From the NCBI RefSeq assembly GCF_026153515.1, contig NZ_CP110644.1, forward strand, positions 5,397,501 through 5,461,500: a stretch of 64,000 bases of DNA, given 5' to 3'. The notes below the pieces were generated by a model. That model was not told where the DNA came from. It saw nothing but the letters and a program-made list of their open reading frames with translations, and searched no databases. Positions 60,106 through 64,000 of the stretch are shown here, piece after piece; the stretch's first letter is position 1; each line of letters begins with the position of its first letter. A program made the position numbers and the translations under genes. Source of the stretch: Pseudomonas sp. KU26590 (lineage in GTDB: Bacteria > Pseudomonadota > Gammaproteobacteria > Pseudomonadales > Pseudomonadaceae).

Positions 60106-60320
60106 TGAACCAACAAAAAGCTGGACGCATCATTTCAAACGCAAGAGTTTATTTTTTTGCGATTGCGTGCGCTGCCTTTCATTCAGTATGGATATTGCTT
60201 CTCGTTAATTATTTCTTTGATTTAAGCATTTTCGTGGCCAGGTTTATTGCGGCAATATGCTTTATCATGATTTCATTATTGTGCATTAAATTATTCCATA
60301 GAAAAATAGCCAAGTTTTGA
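60105..60320 (+). CDS. Small two-helix membrane protein, candidate immunity protein
   Basis: 71 residues from GTG 60105, which shares its G with the TAG stop of the upstream gene, so translation is coupled. Two membrane helices are clear (about 16-39, VYFFAIACAAFHSVWILLLV; about 42-62, IFVARFIAAICFIMISLLCI), separated by a short loop, with a basic C-terminus (HRKIAKF). Very AT-rich (19 of 60 GC over 60181-60240). A small membrane protein directly behind a hydrophobic putative toxin is the expected layout for an immunity protein to a membrane-acting effector; this is inference from position only. Confidence 0.6.
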   Translation: MNQQKAGRIISNARVYFFAIACAAFHSVWILLLVNYFFDLSIFVARFIAAICFIMISLLCIKLFHRKIAKF

Positions 60321-60732
60321 GGCGCAACCAAGCTTCGCTGAGATTAAGAACTATCACTAGCCATACTCGCCCTGAACATGGTTTCAGAGTCCAGACAACG
60401 AATTGAAGACTCGTTCCCCTTCCTGATTCGCCTACAGACCTAGCCAAGCCGCAGATGTGCGAAGGCTGACAGCTCAACGTCAAGCCCTGCAGCAAACGCA
60501 ATACCCATAGATTGTTGCCCGTGAGAAGCTCGACCAGACCCTATTCGTCAGGCGGCCCAAGCGCCACGCGATGATAACGCTGGCGCGTCGAGCGACAAAC
60601 CTGAAACCGAGTGAAGCAGTGACGGCTTCACTCGGCTTTTTCGGGACGACAAGGCGGTGAGCCCGTCCCGTGGGGGGGGGAGATTACACTTTCACAAAAC
60701 AAGGACCTTTGACTAACCGACGCCATTTTCCA
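60321..60732. other. Non-coding debris between Hcp cassette and hypothetical gene
   Basis: 412 bases with no intact gene. A short plus-strand frame (about 60511-60600) reads KLDQTLFVRRPKRHAMITLA, which resembles the region after the helix-turn-helix of LysR regulators and may be a remnant. A terminator hairpin lies at 60607-60635 and a run of nine G at 60672-60680. The rest has no recognised content. Confidence 0.4.
60607..60640 (+). terminator. Terminator downstream of Hcp cassette
   Basis: 11-bp perfect stem CCGAGTGAAGC / GCTTCACTCGG with a seven-base loop, followed by CTTTTTCGG. It resembles the hairpin at 58667-58699 (shared CCGAGTGA and TCACTCGGCTTT). Confidence 0.8.
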
Positions 60733-61116
60733 TCAGCTGTTGCGATGGTTAAGGATAGCAGTCATCAAATCCTGGACGTCGTCACTCAGGCGATTATCAA
60801 TAACTTCTGCCACCCAAGGGCAGCCCGCCTTGAGCAAGTGATTGCGCCAGTCGCCTGGCCAATCTTCGAGGTCTAACAACCCCAACCGGATTGCGCCTCC
60901 ACGTTCCGCATGTCCACCTCCAATCGACTCCTCAAAACAGAATGGTTTATCCGGTTCGCCGGGGATGATGTGGAACACATAGAACCAATGTCCCGGCTCA
61001 ACGGCATTGTTCTTCGCCCCTATTGTTATCCAGCGCGGCTCCGGAGCAGGAGCATCAATTACGGATGAGTTCATTTGCGGTTCGCCATCTCCGTGGTGTA
61101 ATCCAAATTCTGTCAC
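60733..61116 (-). CDS. Hypothetical protein, family not recognised
   Basis: 127 residues if the GTG at 61116 is used, 113 from the ATG at 61074 (MNSSVIDAPAPEPRWITIG); neither start has a well-placed ribosome site. Acidic, soluble, no signal peptide or membrane helix. Visible features: a Trp-rich start, HWFYVFHIIPG, CFEESIGGGHAERGG and a C-terminal helix (DDVQDLMTAILNH). It lies between the Hcp cassette and guaA, opposite in strand to the former. Its size, acidity and place would suit an immunity or accessory protein, but nothing demonstrates this. Confidence 0.5.
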   Translation of the reverse strand: MTEFGLHHGDGEPQMNSSVIDAPAPEPRWITIGAKNNAVEPGHWFYVFHIIPGEPDKPFCFEESIGGGHAERGGAIRLGLLDLEDWPGDWRNHLLKAGCPWVAEVIDNRLSDDVQDLMTAILNHRNS

Positions 61117-61167
61117 TTGGATTAATGCACAAAGCAGACAGAATTTGCCAATCCCAAAAAGCCAAAA

Positions 61168-61185
61168 GCCCGCAATTACGCGGGC
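61168..61185 (-). terminator. guaA Rho-independent terminator
   Basis: Stem GCCCGC / GCGGGC with a six-base loop; on the minus strand followed by TTTTGGCTTTTTGGG. It lies about 50 bases after the guaA stop. Confidence 0.82.
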
Positions 61186-61233
61186 CTTAGAGCACTTCTT
61201 GCTAGATCGTGCCGGTCAATCCCGGCCGCCCCA

Positions 61234-62811
61234 TCATTCCCACTCAATCGTCGCAGGCGGCTTGCTCGACACGTCGTACGTCACGCGCGAAATACCTTCG
61301 ATCTCATTGATGATCCGGCCGCTCACCGTTTCCAGCAGCTCGTAAGGCAGGTGCGCCCAACGTGCGGTCATGAAGTCGATGGTCTCTACGGCACGCAGGG
61401 CCACGACCCAGGCGTAACGACGACCGTCGCCGACCACGCCAACCGATTTCACCGGCTGGAACACGACGAACGCCTGGCTGACTTTGTGGTACCAGTCGGC
61501 TTTGCGCAGTTCTTCGATAAAGATGTGATCGGCGCGACGCAGCAGGTCGGCGTATTCCTTCTTCACTTCACCGAGGATACGCACGCCCAGGCCTGGGCCC
61601 GGGAATGGGTGGCGGTAGACCATGTCGTACGGCAGACCGAGTTCGAGGCCCAGACGACGGACCTCGTCCTTGAACAGTTCGCGCAGTGGCTCGACCAGTT
61701 TCAGGTTCATCTCTTCCGGCAGGCCGCCCACGTTGTGGTGCGACTTGATGACGTGGGCCTTGCCGCTTTTGGCGCCAGCGGACTCGATCACGTCAGGGTA
61801 GATGGTGCCCTGGGCCAGGTACTTGATGTTGTCGAGTTTGGTCGACTCGGCGTCGAACACGTCGATGAAGGTGCGCCCGATGATCTTGCGCTTCTTCTCC
61901 GGGTCGCTTTCGCCGGCCAGGTTGTTGAGGAACTGGTCCTCGGCGTTGGCGCGGATCACCTTGACGCCCATGTTCTCGGCGAACATCGCCATGACTTGCT
62001 CGCCTTCGTGCAAACGCAGCAGGCCGTTGTCGACGAAGACGCAGGTCAGTTGGTCGCCGATGGCTTTGTGCAGCAGGGCCGCGACTACCGAGGAGTCAAC
62101 GCCGCCAGACAAACCCAGCAGCACGTTGTCGGTGCCGACCTGGGCGCGAACCTGGGCGATGGCGTCTTCAGCGATCTTCGACGGGGTCCACAGCGCTTCG
62201 CAGCCGCAGATGTCGAGGATGAAGCGCGACAGGATGCGACCGCCCTGCTTGGTGTGGGTCACTTCCGGGTGGAACTGCACGCCGTAGTAGCCGCGGGTGT
62301 CGTCGGCCATGCCGGCGATCGGGCAGCTCGGGGTGCTGGCCAGTACGTGGAAGCCTTCCGGGATCTCGGTGACTTTGTCGCCGTGGCTCATCCAGACGTC
62401 GAGACCGAAAACGCCATCGGCGTCGACGTGGTCTTCGATGCCATCCAGCACGCGGCTCTTGCCGACGACGTCGACACGGGCATAACCGAATTCACGCAGT
62501 TCGGAGCCGGCCACACGGCCACCGAGCTGCTCGGCCATGGTCTGCATGCCGTAGCAGATACCGAAGATCGGCACGTTCAGGTCGAACACAGCCTGCGGCG
62601 CACGCGGGCTGTCGGCAACGTGGACGGACTCGGGACCGCCGGCGAGGATGATGCCTTTCGGGGCGAATTCGCGGATCGCTTCGTCCGACATGTCGAACGG
62701 GTGCAGTTCGCAGTAAACGCCAATTTCGCGAACGCGACGGGCGATCAGCTGGGTGTACTGGGAACCGAAGTCCAGGATCAGGATGCGGTGGGCGTGAATG
62801 TCGAGGGCCAT
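61234..62811 (-). CDS. guaA: GMP synthase (glutamine-hydrolysing)
   Basis: Converts XMP to GMP using glutamine and ATP. 525 residues. Class I amidotransferase domain with nucleophile Cys in [16 protein letters not shown] and His/Glu in [12 protein letters not shown]-pyrophosphatase domain with [18 protein letters not shown]-terminal dimerisation domain ending [15 protein letters not shown]. It follows guaB on the same strand after a 144-base spacer with short repeats. Confidence 0.98.
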   Translation of the reverse strand: MALDIHAHRILILDFGSQYTQLIARRVREIGVYCELHPFDMSDEAIREFAPKGIILAGGPESVHVADSPRAPQAVFDLNVPIFGICYGMQTMAEQLGGRVAGSELREFGYARVDVVGKSRVLDGIEDHVDADGVFGLDVWMSHGDKVTEIPEGFHVLASTPSCPIAGMADDTRGYYGVQFHPEVTHTKQGGRILSRFILDICGCEALWTPSKIAEDAIAQVRAQVGTDNVLLGLSGGVDSSVVAALLHKAIGDQLTCVFVDNGLLRLHEGEQVMAMFAENMGVKVIRANAEDQFLNNLAGESDPEKKRKIIGRTFIDVFDAESTKLDNIKYLAQGTIYPDVIESAGAKSGKAHVIKSHHNVGGLPEEMNLKLVEPLRELFKDEVRRLGLELGLPYDMVYRHPFPGPGLGVRILGEVKKEYADLLRRADHIFIEELRKADWYHKVSQAFVVFQPVKSVGVVGDGRRYAWVVALRAVETIDFMTARWAHLPYELLETVSGRIINEIEGISRVTYDVSSKPPATIEWE

Positions 62812-62955
62812 GAGAGGACTCTAGATAGAGCAGCTTCAAGCCTCAAGCTTCAAGCTGCAAGGTGTCAGGGGCCGCAGATCCGTAGCGACAGGCCTAAAGG
62901 CGGTGCCGCTACAGATCGCTTGTAGCTAGTAACTATCAACTTGTGGCTGGAGGCG
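62812..62955. repeat. guaB-guaA spacer with short repeats and a hairpin
   Basis: Near guaA the spacer has overlapping copies of CTTCAAGC/CTCAAGC (about 62829-62857). A second element (62880-62916) is an imperfect hairpin: TCCGTAGCGACAGGCCT pairs with AGGCGGTGCCGCTACAGA at most positions. It resembles the repeat type in the hom-thrC spacer. No gene. Confidence 0.5.

Positions 62956-64000
<1,045 letters not shown>

Noticed and set aside
61351..62925. A 524-codon open frame antisense to guaA, and similar long antisense frames over thrC, purL, hom and the wsp genes
   Set aside because: They lie exactly opposite well-identified genes and are produced by high-GC codon usage; their translations show no family signature or ribosome site.

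Overview
The window reads as a Pseudomonas chromosome, most likely from the P. fluorescens / P. syringae side of the genus. The grounds are high GC, a complete wspABCDEFR operon, the gene sets xerD-dsbC-hom-thrC and rpsP-rimM-trmD-rplS, a cumA-type multicopper oxidase overlapping tadA, DUF3509 and YaeQ proteins, and Pseudomonas-style REP doublets. All identifications were made by reading the sequence and recalling protein families; no database was searched.

Layout. 1-2242: lysS (3' end off the window) and prfB with its programmed +1 frameshift. 2489-7966: three tandem genes for secreted proteins built from Ig-like repeats plus a halovibrin-like C-terminal domain, converging on the wsp operon (7995-16591) across a shared hairpin. 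16905-22067: a DUF533 protein and a four-gene spermidine/putrescine-type ABC transporter with a REP doublet inside the operon. 22290-26741: an old-yellow-enzyme oxidoreductase, a 0.9-kb compound array of REP-like repeats, recJ and yaeQ. 26941-30693: a periplasmic binding-like protein, DUF3509, and a BvgS-like sensor that stops before any kinase domain. 30791-39300: thrC, hom, dsbC, xerD, the rpsP operon and ffh. 39591-43295: ypjD-like, a CBS/CorC-type membrane protein and an MHS-family transporter. 43515-55548: purT, DUF1289, a gamma-carbonic-anhydrase-like protein, two Nudix enzymes, an L,D-transpeptidase, a NIF3/YqfO-like protein, purL, mltF, tadA and cumA. 55721-61116 is the main accessory block: a 976-residue toxin-like protein with a Tiki/ChaN-like C-terminal domain, then a low-GC cassette with an orphan Hcp, a DUF4225-like candidate effector and a small two-helix membrane protein (candidate immunity), then debris and an unrecognised gene. 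61234-64000: guaA and guaB (5' end off the window).

How the genes work together. The wsp genes form one surface-sensing chemotaxis-like circuit ending in the diguanylate cyclase WspR. purT, purL, guaA and guaB all serve purine synthesis. hom and thrC make threonine from aspartate semialdehyde. rpsP, rimM, trmD, rplS, ffh, prfB, lysS and tadA serve translation and protein export. The most promising material for new biology is the halovibrin-like triplet (2489-7966), the Tiki-domain toxin (55721-58651) and the Hcp/DUF4225/membrane-protein cassette (58826-60320), which is framed by two look-alike terminator hairpins.
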